Below are positions 1 to 8,845 of a stretch of DNA of 42,773 bases, one piece after another. The first letter of the stretch is position 1. Every line of letters starts with the position of its first letter. Both the position numbers and the translations under genes were made by a program. The notes under the pieces were generated by a model that had not been told where the DNA came from, did not search any database, and was given only the letters and a program-made list of their open reading frames with translations. The stretch spans positions 6,349-49,121 of the forward strand of contig NZ_JAHDGE010000022.1 of NCBI RefSeq assembly GCF_020627745.1, given 5' to 3'. The DNA comes from Pseudooctadecabacter sp. (lineage in GTDB: Bacteria; Pseudomonadota; Alphaproteobacteria; Rhodobacterales; Rhodobacteraceae).

Positions 1-1831
1 TCTGGGTGCCTGTATTTGTCAGCACATATTCGTAATCAATCGTATCGCCCACGGTATCAAAGGTGGTCGGATCGCCTGCAGGCAGGCGTTTGACAATCTC
101 AAGCCCGGTGGTCGTCACGGCGGGGATCGACACAGCGGATGTTCCGGTGGCCGCGACACCGCCCACGGTGATATCGGCGGTGGCCGTGTTCGTCAGGCTT
201 TCAGCGTCAAGATCATCCTGCGTGATCCGGTAATCGCCGGTGCAGGTGATCAGGGCATTCGGGGCAACGGGCCCGGCAGGGCAAGTGACCGTGCCGCCTG
301 CATCGGTGATCAGCATGTCCGTGATCGAAGGGGCCTGCGGCCATGTGACGTTGCCGGTGTTTCGAATGGCAATCTCGAATTGGATAAGATCGTTGACTGC
401 ATCGTAATCAGGCTGGATTGCCGTCTTGAGGATCGTCAGATCAGGCGCGGCGGCGGGGCCGTCAATCTGTACGGAATCCGTATCCGTCTGGGTCGCGCCA
501 TCAGGATCTTGTGCATTGACCGTCGCGATGTTGACCAGCTGCGTTCCCGAAATTGCAAAATCGTCAACGTCATCCTGCGTGACCGTATAGGACGCCGTGC
601 AGGTCGTCGTATCATTCGGCGCCTGCGGCACGAGGGTCGCCGTTGTGCAAACCGTGCCGGAAATCTTGTCATCGGTCAGGACGATGTCGGACAACGTCGA
701 ATTGCCGGTGTTGGTGATGACGTAGGTGTAGTTGACGACCTCACCGACCGTTGCGAAGGCCGCACGATCAGCCGTCTTTTCAACATCAATCGAGGAATTG
801 AGCGGTGCGGAGGACGTGATGGTCACGCTGTCCTGCACTTCGCCAAGGTTGCCGAATTCCGGATCGCCATTGGCCTGCGCAATATTTGTCACCGCCTGCG
901 CGTCAAAATCGGCCTGGGTGATGGTGTAAACGCCGGTACATGTCGCAAATTCGGCCGTTCCGCCGCCCGTCGTCTCCCGGATCGTGGATTTATCGCAGGT
1001 TACGTTTGAAATGCGGTCATCGGTGACACGCACATTGTTGATGTCAACCGACCCGATGTTTGTCACCACATAGGTATAGGTGACCTGTTCCCCCACAGCG
1101 GCAAACGTCGTGCGGTCCGCTGTCTTCTCAAACTCGTATCCCGGCGCGATGGTCCGCAGGCTGTCATCCGGCAGGCTGTTGCCGCGCCGGAAATCCCAAT
1201 AGTTGTCATTGGGGTCCGCGTCGAACACCTGTGTTGTCGTCTGGCCGGAACTCAGGATGTTGCTCAACAGGGTCTGATTGGTTGATGAAAACCAACCCGT
1301 GTTGAACGAGTTGTTGCCGAAACCCTGTTCAAAACCAAAGCTTTGCGTGCCGGAATTGTCGGTCTTTTCGGTTTGAATGCTGGACCAGTTTCCAACCGAC
1401 ACACCATTCATGATCAGGCTGATGTCGTTGAAATCGAAACCGTTGGTCTGGGTATCCCCGTCATAGGCAGAGAACCGGACATACATCCGGTCGATACTGC
1501 CGCCGAAGTAGTCGGTACACGACCGCACGCCGCAATCCAGCGGGATCGGATTGTTGATGGTGAACGGATTGCCGCGGAAGGCCGCAGGCTCACCGTTGGA
1601 CTGGAACCCGCGAAACGCACCATCAGGGTCGGAAAACTGGTAATAGACGTTGCCGTTGGTGCCGATCATGACGATCGCGACACCGCCTGCTTCGGGATAG
1701 GGGGCCGGAAGGGAGATGCCCTCGTTCGGCACGGTCGTGGTAAACGGCGTGGCGGCAGCCATCTGCGGCACACCCAGACCAACGGCTCCAAAAATCGCTG
1801 CTTTGAACAGCTTTACCCAAGACTTTGTCAC
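1..1831 (-). CDS. Secreted DUF11-repeat protein, 3' end outside window
   Basis: The reading frame is open from a GTG start at 1831 to the window edge (610 codons). A GAGGG ribosome site lies 8 bases before the GTG. A signal peptide with a Lys-containing start and hydrophobic core ends near AAA at residues 25-27. A unique region follows to about residue 230. Then come repeats of about 120 residues, each opening with a KTAD/KTA-like strand, then a Y.YV.TNTG motif and a TCT..Y.ITQ.D motif followed by TN.A. This is the DUF11/DUF7507 pattern of Ig-like surface repeats. Three full repeats and part of a fourth are visible. Such proteins are usually large exported or surface-attached adhesin-like proteins; the attachment domain would lie beyond base 1. 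The role is inferred only from the repeats. Confidence 0.8.
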   Translation of the reverse strand, partial: MTKSWVKLFKAAIFGAVGLGVPQMAAATPFTTTVPNEGISLPAPYPEAGGVAIVMIGTNGNVYYQFSDPDGAFRGFQSNGEPAAFRGNPFTINNPIPLDCGVRSCTDYFGGSIDRMYVRFSAYDGDTQTNGFDFNDISLIMNGVSVGNWSSIQTEKTDNSGTQSFGFEQGFGNNSFNTGWFSSTNQTLLSNILSSGQTTTQVFDADPNDNYWDFRRGNSLPDDSLRTIAPGYEFEKTADRTTFAAVGEQVTYTYVVTNIGSVDINNVRVTDDRISNVTCDKSTIRETTGGGTAEFATCTGVYTITQADFDAQAVTNIAQANGDPEFGNLGEVQDSVTITSSAPLNSSIDVEKTADRAAFATVGEVVNYTYVITNTGNSTLSDIVLTDDKISGTVCTTATLVPQAPNDTTTCTASYTVTQDDVDDFAISGTQLVNIATVNAQDPDGATQTDTDSVQIDGPAAAPDLTILKTAIQPDYDAVNDLIQFEIAIRNTGNVTWPQAPSITDMLITDAGGTVTCPAGPVAPNALITCTGDYRITQDDLDAESLTNTATADITVGGVAATGTSAVSIPAVTTTGLEIVKRLPAGDPTTFDTVGDTIDYEYVLTNTGTQ

Positions 1832-1988
1832 GTCAAATCCCTCACTCAACACCGGCCAGTTATTGTTCTTATCCGAAAATCTTGTTTCGCGATCGGCCGG
1901 TCACTGTTTCAATCGACAGTAGAATGCACGCTTCTGTCGGACAATGGCCCTAAGGGGGGAAAATCGGCGGGGAATGGTCGCCGTTGCC

Positions 1989-2016
1989 AAATGTGAGGCT
2001 TAAAAGCCGCACATTT
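1989..2016. repeat. Imperfect inverted repeat (hairpin) upstream of the DUF11 gene
   Basis: The arms AAATGTG-a-GGCT and AGCC-g-CACATTT surround a TAAA loop, giving 11 paired positions with one mismatch. It lies between the stop of the DMT permease (2048) and the start of the DUF11 gene (1831), both on the minus strand. It could terminate the permease transcript or serve as an operator for the DUF11 gene. There is no strong T-run beside it. Confidence 0.5.
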
Positions 2017-2047
2017 AGCCACGCGGGTTCAAATGCTACGTCTTATG

Positions 2048-3025
2048 CTAAGACCGGGGCGCGCTTTGCTGTTCTGGATGTCGCCCCATCAATCGCAAAA
2101 ACGGACCGGTGCGCATGTAGGTTCCGGTTTCATGACGGGATCGCGTCCGCAGAACGGGCGTTGTGGCGGAATTGTCCGACCCGCTTTCGCGCAGGACGAT
2201 ATACAGACCCGAGGCAATGATGATCCCCGCGCCGATGATGGTCATTCGGTCGATGGATTCCTGAAAAAACAATGCGCCATAGACGGCGGCCCACAAGATC
2301 TGGCTGTATTGCATGGGCGCGATGATGGCGGCCTCCCCGATCTGGTAGGCCGCGATGATGAACCGCCCGGCAATCCACGCAAACAGGGACACAAGCGCCA
2401 CCAGACCCAGATGCTCAATCGGCATCGGTTCGTAAACAAAGGCGAGGGCAAGGCCCATCAGAACAAAATTGGCCACCATTGGGTAAAGAAGCATGACAAC
2501 CGGACGTTCGTCCGCCCCGATCCGGCGCACGATGATCGACGCGACAGAGCCGCCCACCGCCGCTGCCAAAGCGGCCGCATGTCCAAGGGTCAGTTCGGTC
2601 GTTCCCGGACGCAACACAACCAACACGCCCGTCAGGCCCACGATAACCGCCAGCCACCGCCGGATGCGCACCTTTTCACCCAAGATCGGAATTGCAAGAA
2701 TGGTGATCAACAACGGGGCCGCAAACAAAATCGCATAGGTCTGGGCCAGCGGCAGAACGGTAAAGGCATAGAAGGCGCTGATTGCAGTGGTGACTGCGGC
2801 CAGGGTGCGCAGGGCCATCCACCACGGATGAACCGGCAAAAGCGTGCCAGGCTTGGCATCGCGCATCAGCATCACCGTGGCCAAAGGAAAGCTGAACAAC
2901 ACGGAAAAGAATACGATCTGGACAGGGGAATAGGACGCGCCCAGAATTTTGACGAACACATCATGTGTTGCGAATATCCCGAAGGACAGCAGCGCCAGCA
3001 GGGCGCCTTTGGCATTTGCAGACAT
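2048..3025 (-). CDS. DMT-family (EamA-like) permease
   Basis: This 325-residue protein is very hydrophobic, with about ten predicted membrane helices arranged as two repeats of five, as in EamA transporters. The N-terminal half contains the helix-rich stretch around FGIFATHDVFVKIL. The second half includes a PMQYSQILWAAVYGALFF-like helix and a loop with ESIDRMTIIGAGIIIASG, typical of the second EamA repeat. The last 45 or so residues are polar and look cytoplasmic. The family exports amino acids, purines or other metabolites across the inner membrane; the substrate cannot be told from sequence. The gene is divergent from bciA, with about 100 bases between them. Confidence 0.85.
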   Translation of the reverse strand: MSANAKGALLALLSFGIFATHDVFVKILGASYSPVQIVFFSVLFSFPLATVMLMRDAKPGTLLPVHPWWMALRTLAAVTTAISAFYAFTVLPLAQTYAILFAAPLLITILAIPILGEKVRIRRWLAVIVGLTGVLVVLRPGTTELTLGHAAALAAAVGGSVASIIVRRIGADERPVVMLLYPMVANFVLMGLALAFVYEPMPIEHLGLVALVSLFAWIAGRFIIAAYQIGEAAIIAPMQYSQILWAAVYGALFFQESIDRMTIIGAGIIIASGLYIVLRESGSDNSATTPVLRTRSRHETGTYMRTGPFLRLMGRHPEQQSAPRS

Positions 3026-3125
3026 GGATCGTCCTCATTTCCGTTTCGGCCACGACATAGCAGCGTCAGTGACGTGGGGCCAACGGGGAATTGGCAAGGC
3101 TGCTATGCGCACATAGGGTGACGGA

Positions 3126-4091
3126 ATGATAAACGGTCCGGCAAAATCCATTCTTCTGTTCGGGGGCACTGGCACCATAGGCCGCGCCGCTGCGCGGGCC
3201 TTGGTGTCGGCAGGGCACCGTGTCTGCTGTGTCGTGCGGCAGGGGGCCGATACGACGACCCTGCCGGAAGACACGCAAATCTGGCACGCGATGGGTGATG
3301 ACGGAACGCTGTTGTGGGATGCAGGCGATCTGACCGGCTATGATGCGGTGGTGTCGTGTCTGGCATCACGCACAGGCGCGCCGCAGGATGCATGGCGGGT
3401 CGATCATGATTTGAACGCAGCTGTGCTGGACGCCGCACAAACGGCTGGCATCCAACAGTTCGTTCTTTTGTCCGCCATATGTGTCCAGAAGCCCGCACTG
3501 GCTTTTCAACAGGCAAAGCTGGCGTTCGAGGCAAAGCTGATTTCAAGCGGACTGACCTATTCCATCGTCCGGCCCACCGCCTTTTTCAAATCCCTGTCCG
3601 GTCAGGTGGCGCGCGTTCAGGCCGGAAAGCCGTTCTTGCTGTTCGGCGACGGGGCCCTGACCGCCTGCAAACCGATCAGTGACCGCGATGTCGGTCGGTT
3701 TCTTGCCCTTTGCCTTACCGATGCGGCATTGCAAAACAAGGTCCTCCCTGTCGGCGGGCCTGGCGAGGCGATGACCCCGCGACAACAGGGTGAGATGCTG
3801 TTCGAACTGACGGGTCAGACACCCAAGTTCCGTGCCATACCGGTGCGTATCATGAATGGCATTATTGGCGCGCTGACCCTTGGCGGTCACCTGAGCCCGT
3901 CTTTGCGCGCCAAGGCTGAACTGGCCCGGATCGGGCGCTACTATGCCACGGAATCCATGTTGGTTTGGGACGGGTCGCAGTATGACGCGGCCGCGACGCC
4001 GTCTTTCGGGTCAGATACCCTGCGCGACCATTACCGCGCCATGATCGCGGGGGACGTGGCCGCCGATCTGGGCGACCACGCTGTCTTCTAA
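3126..4091 (+). CDS. bciA: Divinyl (proto)chlorophyllide 8-vinyl reductase, BciA type
   Basis: The 321-residue protein is an atypical short-chain (NmrA-like) reductase with an N-terminal NADPH motif, GxxGxxG, at residues 13-19. The central block around [39 protein letters not shown] and [12 protein letters not shown] matches the BciA/plant DVR family signature, and the C-terminus GDHAVF agrees with my memory of Rhodobacter BciA. BciA reduces the C8 vinyl group of divinyl chlorophyllide intermediates with NADPH during bacteriochlorophyll a synthesis. No other pigment or reaction-centre gene is in the window, so here it lies apart from a photosynthesis cluster. Its stop overlaps the convergent leuB stop by 4 bases. 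The alternative is another NmrA-like oxidoreductase, which I consider less likely. Confidence 0.83.
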   Translation: MINGPAKSILLFGGTGTIGRAAARALVSAGHRVCCVVRQGADTTTLPEDTQIWHAMGDDGTLLWDAGDLTGYDAVVSCLASRTGAPQDAWRVDHDLNAAVLDAAQTAGIQQFVLLSAICVQKPALAFQQAKLAFEAKLISSGLTYSIVRPTAFFKSLSGQVARVQAGKPFLLFGDGALTACKPISDRDVGRFLALCLTDAALQNKVLPVGGPGEAMTPRQQGEMLFELTGQTPKFRAIPVRIMNGIIGALTLGGHLSPSLRAKAELARIGRYYATESMLVWDGSQYDAAATPSFGSDTLRDHYRAMIAGDVAADLGDHAVF

Positions 4092-5191
4092 AGTGATGCG
4101 TCGAGGGCTGCGAGGATCGCATCACCCATGCCGGATGTGCTGACCGGTGTGGTGTCCTCATCGCCGAGCAGATCGCCCGTGCGCACGCCATCTGCCAGCA
4201 CCTGTTCAATGGCCTGTTCCAGACGTGTGGCTTCACCTCCTTGGTCAAAGGAATACCGCAGCGCCATCGCAAAGCTGAGGATACAGGCAATCGGGTTCGC
4301 CTTGCCCTGCCCCATGATATCCGGGGCGGACCCGTGCACGGGTTCATACATCGCCTTGGGGCGGCCATTGGCCATGGGGGCGCCCAAAGAGGCGGACGGC
4401 AGCATACCCAGCGAACCGGTCAACATCGCCGCGCAGTCGGACAGAATGTCGCCGAACAGGTTGTCCGTATAGATCACGTCAAACTGCTTGGGCGCGCGCA
4501 CAAGCTGCATCGCACCGTTGTCCGCGTACATGTGGGACAGTTCGACCTCGGGATAATCCTTGTGAACCTCGGTGACGACATCGCGCCACAGGATGCCGGA
4601 TTCCATGACGTTGGCCTTTTCCATCGAGCACAGCTTTTTGTTGCGCTTCATGGCCATGTCAAACGCCGCGCGTGCGCCGCGTTCGATCTCTGCCTCGGTG
4701 TAGCGCTGGGTGTTGACGCCCACGCGCATGTTGTCTTCCATATGGATGCCACGAGGTTCGCCGAAATAAACGCCGGAGGTCAGTTCGCGCACAATCATGA
4801 TGTCCAGACCTGCAACGATGTCCTTTTTCAGGCTGGAAAAATCCGCCAGCGCATCAAAACACTGGGCGGGGCGCAGGTTGGCGAACAGGTCCATCTCCTT
4901 GCGCAGACGCAGCAGACCGCGCTCCGGCTTTACGGAAAAATCAAGGTCGTCGTACTTGGGGCCACCCACGGCACCCAGCAGAACGGCATCAACTTCTTGC
5001 GCTTTGGCCATGGTGTCGTCGTGCAGTGGCACGCCGTGCTTGTCATAGGCCGCCCCGCCGACAAGGTCCTCGGACACATCAAAATTCAGGTCCCGTTTGG
5101 CCCCGAACCAGTCAATAATGCGGCGCACCTCGACCATTACTTCGGCACCGATGCCATCACCGGGCAGGATCAAAAGAGACGGGTTCGACAT
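4088..5191 (-). CDS. leuB: 3-isopropylmalate dehydrogenase
   Basis: The 367-residue protein has the full length of LeuB. Visible landmarks are [13 protein letters not shown] at the N-terminus, the [11 protein letters not shown] loop, the substrate-binding region RPAQCF, the metal-binding stretch [10 protein letters not shown] and the NAD-binding end [10 protein letters not shown]. It catalyses the NAD-dependent oxidation and decarboxylation of 3-isopropylmalate in leucine synthesis, in the cytoplasm. An AAGGAA ribosome site precedes the ATG at 5191. It is the last gene of the minus-strand leucine block, 75 bases after the EEP-family gene. Confidence 0.97.
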   Translation of the reverse strand: MSNPSLLILPGDGIGAEVMVEVRRIIDWFGAKRDLNFDVSEDLVGGAAYDKHGVPLHDDTMAKAQEVDAVLLGAVGGPKYDDLDFSVKPERGLLRLRKEMDLFANLRPAQCFDALADFSSLKKDIVAGLDIMIVRELTSGVYFGEPRGIHMEDNMRVGVNTQRYTEAEIERGARAAFDMAMKRNKKLCSMEKANVMESGILWRDVVTEVHKDYPEVELSHMYADNGAMQLVRAPKQFDVIYTDNLFGDILSDCAAMLTGSLGMLPSASLGAPMANGRPKAMYEPVHGSAPDIMGQGKANPIACILSFAMALRYSFDQGGEATRLEQAIEQVLADGVRTGDLLGDEDTTPVSTSGMGDAILAALDASL

Positions 5192-5266
5192 GTCAGTATT
5201 CCTTGGCTAAATCGCGTTGCCACGCGCGTAGCCCGTCAGACGGCGGGGGTCAAGAATGCCGTCCGA

Positions 5267-6313
5267 CTAGGGGGGCACCGCGACGTCGATCCAGACCAGT
5301 CGGTGCGGGCCTGTTCCCTCAAGCAACTGGGCCAGCGGATCGGATTCGGGGGGCCAGAACACCCCTTGATCCAGCACGCGCAGATTGGCGGAGGGAACCA
5401 CATAGGACACGCGCAGATTGCCCGGCCCGTCGTCGGGCCAGTCGGCGGTATCATGACGTGGCGGACCCGTGTGCCAGTCATCTGCGGCCTCTACCGCGCC
5501 AAGGCTTGCAGGATTGGTGGGTTGCAATGCGGGATGGTCCAGCAGCGCTGAAATTCCGGCGCGGACCCCCTCACCATCGTTGGGGTCGGCGTTTGCATTG
5601 CCGATAAGGACCGGATTGACAGGGGCGGGACCGAAATGGCCTGTCAGGGCTGCCTCCCACAGGCGCAGTTCGTCGCGGTTGCGCAGCCCGTTGAAATCCT
5701 CGGGGCCATCGAAGACAGGGGCCGTGGCATCGAAGGCCAGCAACGTCAGGCGCGTTTGTCCAACCACCACAGGGACCATCCAATGGGCATTGGATGATAC
5801 CGGAAGGGAGTCAAACGCGGCGGCATCGGGAAAAAGCGTGCCATCGCGCTGCGGCAGGACATGGCCCGGCACCTCACGCCATAGCACGTCGGAAAGGTCG
5901 ACAACCTCCGCTGATAAAACGGGATAGCGTGACAAAATCGCGATACCGCCGTCCCCCAGAAAGCGGCCGTACCCAACGGCATCGCGCGCATCGCCGCGAT
6001 AGCCGTTCGCATCCAGATCAAGGCCAGTTTGCCGCCCGGTATTGGGCAATGCGGCATAGAGGTGGGGATAGGGCACCGCAAGGCTGTCTGAAAACGCCCC
6101 GAGGGCCGCAAGATTTGCGTCAAAGTCAAAATCGGTCAGCACCAGAATGTCCGGCGCGACATGCGTGATGATCCGACCCACGGCTGCGATTTGCGGATCG
6201 TCCGCCTTGAGAATATCGCGCAAAAGCAGCGCCGGGCTGTCGCGGCTGAGCGGTGCGGCATAGGTCGCAATTCTGATCGACTGGTCAGCCGCGACCGATG
6301 TTGCACCGGCCAT
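5267..6313 (-). CDS. Endonuclease/exonuclease/phosphatase-family protein, probably exported
   Basis: The frame shows EEP-fold landmarks: IRIATYAAPL as first strand, DILVLTDFDFD, GGIAILSRYPV, LIGNANADPNDGEG and a C-terminal HRLVWIDVAVP. The usual catalytic Asn after ATY is Ala, and the usual GDxN is GNAN, so catalysis may be altered. A hydrophobic stretch ending at SVAA just before DQSIRIA looks like a signal peptide cleavage site. The first clear ATG is at 6313, but that leaves a very short signal sequence; the true start may be a non-ATG codon slightly upstream, for example a CTG near 6331 overlapping the stop of the preceding gene. The substrate is unknown. It sits in the leucine block between a membrane protein gene and leuB. 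Confidence 0.7.
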   Translation of the reverse strand: MAGATSVAADQSIRIATYAAPLSRDSPALLLRDILKADDPQIAAVGRIITHVAPDILVLTDFDFDANLAALGAFSDSLAVPYPHLYAALPNTGRQTGLDLDANGYRGDARDAVGYGRFLGDGGIAILSRYPVLSAEVVDLSDVLWREVPGHVLPQRDGTLFPDAAAFDSLPVSSNAHWMVPVVVGQTRLTLLAFDATAPVFDGPEDFNGLRNRDELRLWEAALTGHFGPAPVNPVLIGNANADPNDGEGVRAGISALLDHPALQPTNPASLGAVEAADDWHTGPPRHDTADWPDDGPGNLRVSYVVPSANLRVLDQGVFWPPESDPLAQLLEGTGPHRLVWIDVAVPP

Positions 6314-6327
6314 AAGCCAGCACGCGA

Positions 6328-7266
6328 TCAGGCCAGCACGCCATCCTCGTCCTGCGCACTGAGGTATGCCCGTTCGCGTTGCAACGCGATCATCTGGGCG
6401 ACGCGGAGCATGGCGATGCCTCTCATGATCAGGCTGGCGGGTACAAAGGCCCATGCGGTCATCGTCCAGATTAAGGTATGTGAATCCTGCAACTGGATGG
6501 GGTTAAAGACATCCGAGGCCAGTTTCACCAATGCTGGGATCAAGAAGGGCAGCAGAAATCCTAAGATAATGTTAACCTGTCCATCCCGTTCGAGACGTTC
6601 GACCACGTCGCCGCCGGCTGTCGGGTCGAAGGTCGGCAGGTTTGTCCAGACGTTGAAGCCGCCCCGCTGGTTGGGCCAGTTTTTCAGCCGCAGCGCGATG
6701 ATGAAAACGGCGAGGGAGACGAGCGAGACCAGATAGCTGAGGCCTGCAGCAATGCGGACGTTGTTGATCAGGACGGCATCGGCCTCAGCCGGGAGCATCA
6801 GAACCACAAGGCGCACGGGCGAATAGGGAAAATCCATCGCATCGGCAAGGTTGCCGCCGATCAGCTGGAACAGGCTGGTCAGATTGGTGGGATCATAAGT
6901 GCCTTTGGCAATAATCGTCAGGGCGAAAAGCGTGGCCGCAAGGCCCGCAAACCGCACACGATTGAAGGGCGGGGCATCGCGAAATTCAATCAGGCTGGGG
7001 GAGGAGGAATTGTATTCAACAAAGGTGAAAACGCCCGCAACGATACAGACCAGACCGACAATCTGGGCCGTGTCCACAGTTGTGCTGGCCAGCACCAGTG
7101 CCGGCATCGAAATCATCAAAATGACCATTGCCGCCCGAAGGACAGCACCTGAAAGCCGTGAAAACACTGCCTTTTTTCCTTCATCTCGGTCGGTCGCGAT
7201 ACGATGCCGCGCCCTTGTCCCGGTCTGATCCTGCGCATTGATGGCAGGCTGCCTCATAGTTGCCAT
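6328..7266 (-). CDS. Multi-pass inner membrane protein of unknown function
   Basis: This 312-residue protein begins with about 35 polar, basic residues, followed by four to six hydrophobic segments: around AAMVILMISMPALVLA, IVGLVCIVAGVFTFV, FAGLAATLFALTIIA, GLSYLVSLVSLAVFIIAL, ILGFLLPFLIPALV and WTMTAWAFVPASLIM. A loop of about 30 residues rich in Asn, Gly and Asp (near NWPNQRGGFNVWTNLPTFD) sits between the fourth and fifth. I do not recognise a named family. The gene lies between leuD and the EEP-family gene; its stop overlaps the region where that gene probably starts, which suggests cotranscription. Confidence 0.7.
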   Translation of the reverse strand: MATMRQPAINAQDQTGTRARHRIATDRDEGKKAVFSRLSGAVLRAAMVILMISMPALVLASTTVDTAQIVGLVCIVAGVFTFVEYNSSSPSLIEFRDAPPFNRVRFAGLAATLFALTIIAKGTYDPTNLTSLFQLIGGNLADAMDFPYSPVRLVVLMLPAEADAVLINNVRIAAGLSYLVSLVSLAVFIIALRLKNWPNQRGGFNVWTNLPTFDPTAGGDVVERLERDGQVNIILGFLLPFLIPALVKLASDVFNPIQLQDSHTLIWTMTAWAFVPASLIMRGIAMLRVAQMIALQRERAYLSAQDEDGVLA

Positions 7267-7382
7267 AATGTTGCCTACATTCGGTTAACGTCGCAAGTGA
7301 CGCTTTCTATGTCCCAAAAAATCAGGGCCGATTTGCGGCAAGACTGGTGCGAGATTGCAACCATTCCAAAGCATTGAAAGAA

Positions 7383-7398
7383 CTACATCTATATGTAG
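7383..7398. repeat. Short inverted repeat upstream of the membrane protein gene
   Basis: CTACAT and ATGTAG flank a 4-base spacer, about 117 bases before the start of the 312-aa membrane protein gene on the minus strand. It could be an operator, but it is short enough to arise by chance. Confidence 0.25.
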
Positions 7399-7451
7399 GG
7401 AGCCGCGCCCCGACAGGCACAAGTTTCCATTCACGAAGCATTAGGACCTGC

Positions 7452-7482
7452 GTCAAAAGTAAGGGGCACCCGAAGGCGCCCC
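7452..7482 (-). terminator. Rho-independent terminator after leuD
   Basis: On the minus strand, 35 bases after the leuD stop, GGGGCGCC and GGTGCCCC form an 8-pair stem (one G-U) around a UUCG tetraloop. It is followed by TTACTTTT. The site separates leuD from the membrane protein gene downstream, so the leucine block is probably at least two transcripts. Confidence 0.8.
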
Positions 7483-7517
7483 TGTCTTAGATTTTGCCAT
7501 AATTGACGCGATGAAGG

Positions 7518-8123
7518 TTAAACCCAAGGCCGTTCGGCGGAAACCTGCGATTCGAACGTGTCGATGGATGCGGCCTTTTCCATGGTCAGGCCGATATCGT
7601 CCAACCCGTTCATCAGACAGTGTTTTTTGAAGGGATCAAGATCGAAGGTGAACACCTCGCCGTCCGAGGACGTCACGGTCTGCGCCTCAAGGTCCACTTC
7701 GATCCGCGCGTTGGCGCCTTTTTCGGCGTCCTTCATCAGCGCATCACGCTGGTCTTCGGGCAGCACGATGGGCAGGATGCCGTTCTTGAAACAGTTGTTG
7801 TAGAAGATGTCTGCAAAGCTGGTGGAAATCACACAACGGATGCCGAAATCGGCAATGGCCCACGGCGCGTGTTCGCGCGACGACCCGCAGCCGAAGTTGT
7901 CGCCTGCCACAAGGATGGACGCATCACGGTAGGCGGGCTGGTTCAGAACAAAGTCTGCGATTTCATTGCCCTGACGGTCATAACGCATTTCGTCAAAGAG
8001 GTTCACGCCCAGGCCGGACCGTTTGATGGTCTTCAAAAACACCTTGGGAATGATCATGTCGGTGTCGATGTTCACCAACGGCATGGGCGCCGCGATGCCG
8101 GAGAGTGTGTCGAATTTTTCCAT
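7518..8123 (-). CDS. leuD: 3-isopropylmalate dehydratase small subunit
   Basis: The 201-residue length is normal for LeuD. The signature is clear: [18 protein letters not shown] near the N-terminus and [15 protein letters not shown] in the middle. Together with LeuC it isomerises 2-isopropylmalate to 3-isopropylmalate in leucine synthesis. LeuD carries the swivelling substrate-binding domain; LeuC carries the Fe-S cluster. It is on the same strand as leuC but separated from it by two other genes. A terminator follows it. Confidence 0.97.
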   Translation of the reverse strand: MEKFDTLSGIAAPMPLVNIDTDMIIPKVFLKTIKRSGLGVNLFDEMRYDRQGNEIADFVLNQPAYRDASILVAGDNFGCGSSREHAPWAIADFGIRCVISTSFADIFYNNCFKNGILPIVLPEDQRDALMKDAEKGANARIEVDLEAQTVTSSDGEVFTFDLDPFKKHCLMNGLDDIGLTMEKAASIDTFESQVSAERPWV

Positions 8124-8200
8124 TTGGTTTCCTTTCGGGCGTTAACCATTTGCCCCAGTCGATCTTAAGCAAGGTTAACACGGTGGTAAGAGGCACAATG

Positions 8201-8245
8201 CGTACACATGCCGTACACATCCTGTATGTACAGCAGGCATACATA
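8201..8245. repeat. Cluster of TACACA/TATGTA-type repeats upstream of leuD
   Basis: CGTACACAT occurs at 8201-8209 and again at 8212-8220, one helical turn apart. GTATGTAC follows at 8224-8231 and CATACATA at 8238-8245. The cluster lies in the 127-base gap before leuD. The phased spacing suggests a binding site for a regulator or an untranslated-region element, but no known operator is recognised. Confidence 0.4.
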
Positions 8246-8250
8246 GCCGG

Positions 8251-8739
8251 TCAGGCGGGGCTGGTGAGGACCTCCGCACAGCGGGGGTGAAGCGTGCGCC
8301 CGTGGGCGCGACACATATCGTAAAGGTGGCGGAGCCAGGGAGCGGGGGCGGTGCGTGCAGCGGTCCGTGCTGTTTGCGATGTGGCCGCTTTGGACGCATA
8401 GGTCGCGCCCTTGCCGATCGCCACCGCATGGGCCGGACGCTGCCAGATGGCGCTGCGCGCCCATGTGCCCGCCTGTGTGGTGCCCTGCAACGGACCCAGA
8501 ATGCCGCGGGACGACATTTCGGTCATGACCGCCTGCGCCTGATCAAGGCTGAGCCCCAGCCGTTGCGCCAGCGAAAAGACGGAAAAATTCACACGGCTTT
8601 GGGCATGGTAAATCGCCGCGTGCAAGGCAGAGGCCGGATAGGCCGCCTTGGTGGCCGCCCCGAAGGAGGCCGTCGGCATCAGCGGAGCGGCGATGGCACC
8701 GCCCAGCATCTGGAGAAATCCGCGTCGTTTCATGGTCAT
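8251..8739 (-). CDS. Small Tat-exported protein of unknown function
   Basis: The 162-residue protein opens with MTMKRRGFLQM, a twin-arginine motif, followed by a hydrophobic stretch with a likely cleavage site near ASFGAA. The mature part contains an alpha-helical block (FSLAQRLGLSLDQAQAVMTEMSSRGILG) that resembles a winged-helix-like or helix-turn-helix shape, but its function is not clear. The end is rich in Ala, Arg and Thr. An AGGAGG ribosome site lies 5 bases before the first ATG at 8739. The gene lies between the alpha/beta hydrolase gene and leuD on the same strand. I do not recognise a named family. Confidence 0.65.
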   Translation of the reverse strand: MTMKRRGFLQMLGGAIAAPLMPTASFGAATKAAYPASALHAAIYHAQSRVNFSVFSLAQRLGLSLDQAQAVMTEMSSRGILGPLQGTTQAGTWARSAIWQRPAHAVAIGKGATYASKAATSQTARTAARTAPAPWLRHLYDMCRAHGRTLHPRCAEVLTSPA

Positions 8740-8845
8740 CGTGACCTCCTGTCTGGTGCCCCGTCGAAGGGGACTTGCGGTGCCATCCGGACATCAGCCG
8801 CGAGGTGGCATGGAGAGGGGGCATCATAATTTGCGGCGGGTCTGA

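Noticed and set aside
2033-3121. A 362-codon plus-strand frame opposite the permease
   Set aside because: Its sequence is His/Gln/Arg-rich and lacks any motif; the permease frame has clear membrane helices.
5237-5264. Hairpin between the EEP gene and leuB as a terminator
   Set aside because: There is an 8-pair stem with one wobble but no T-run, and leuB is probably in the same transcript.
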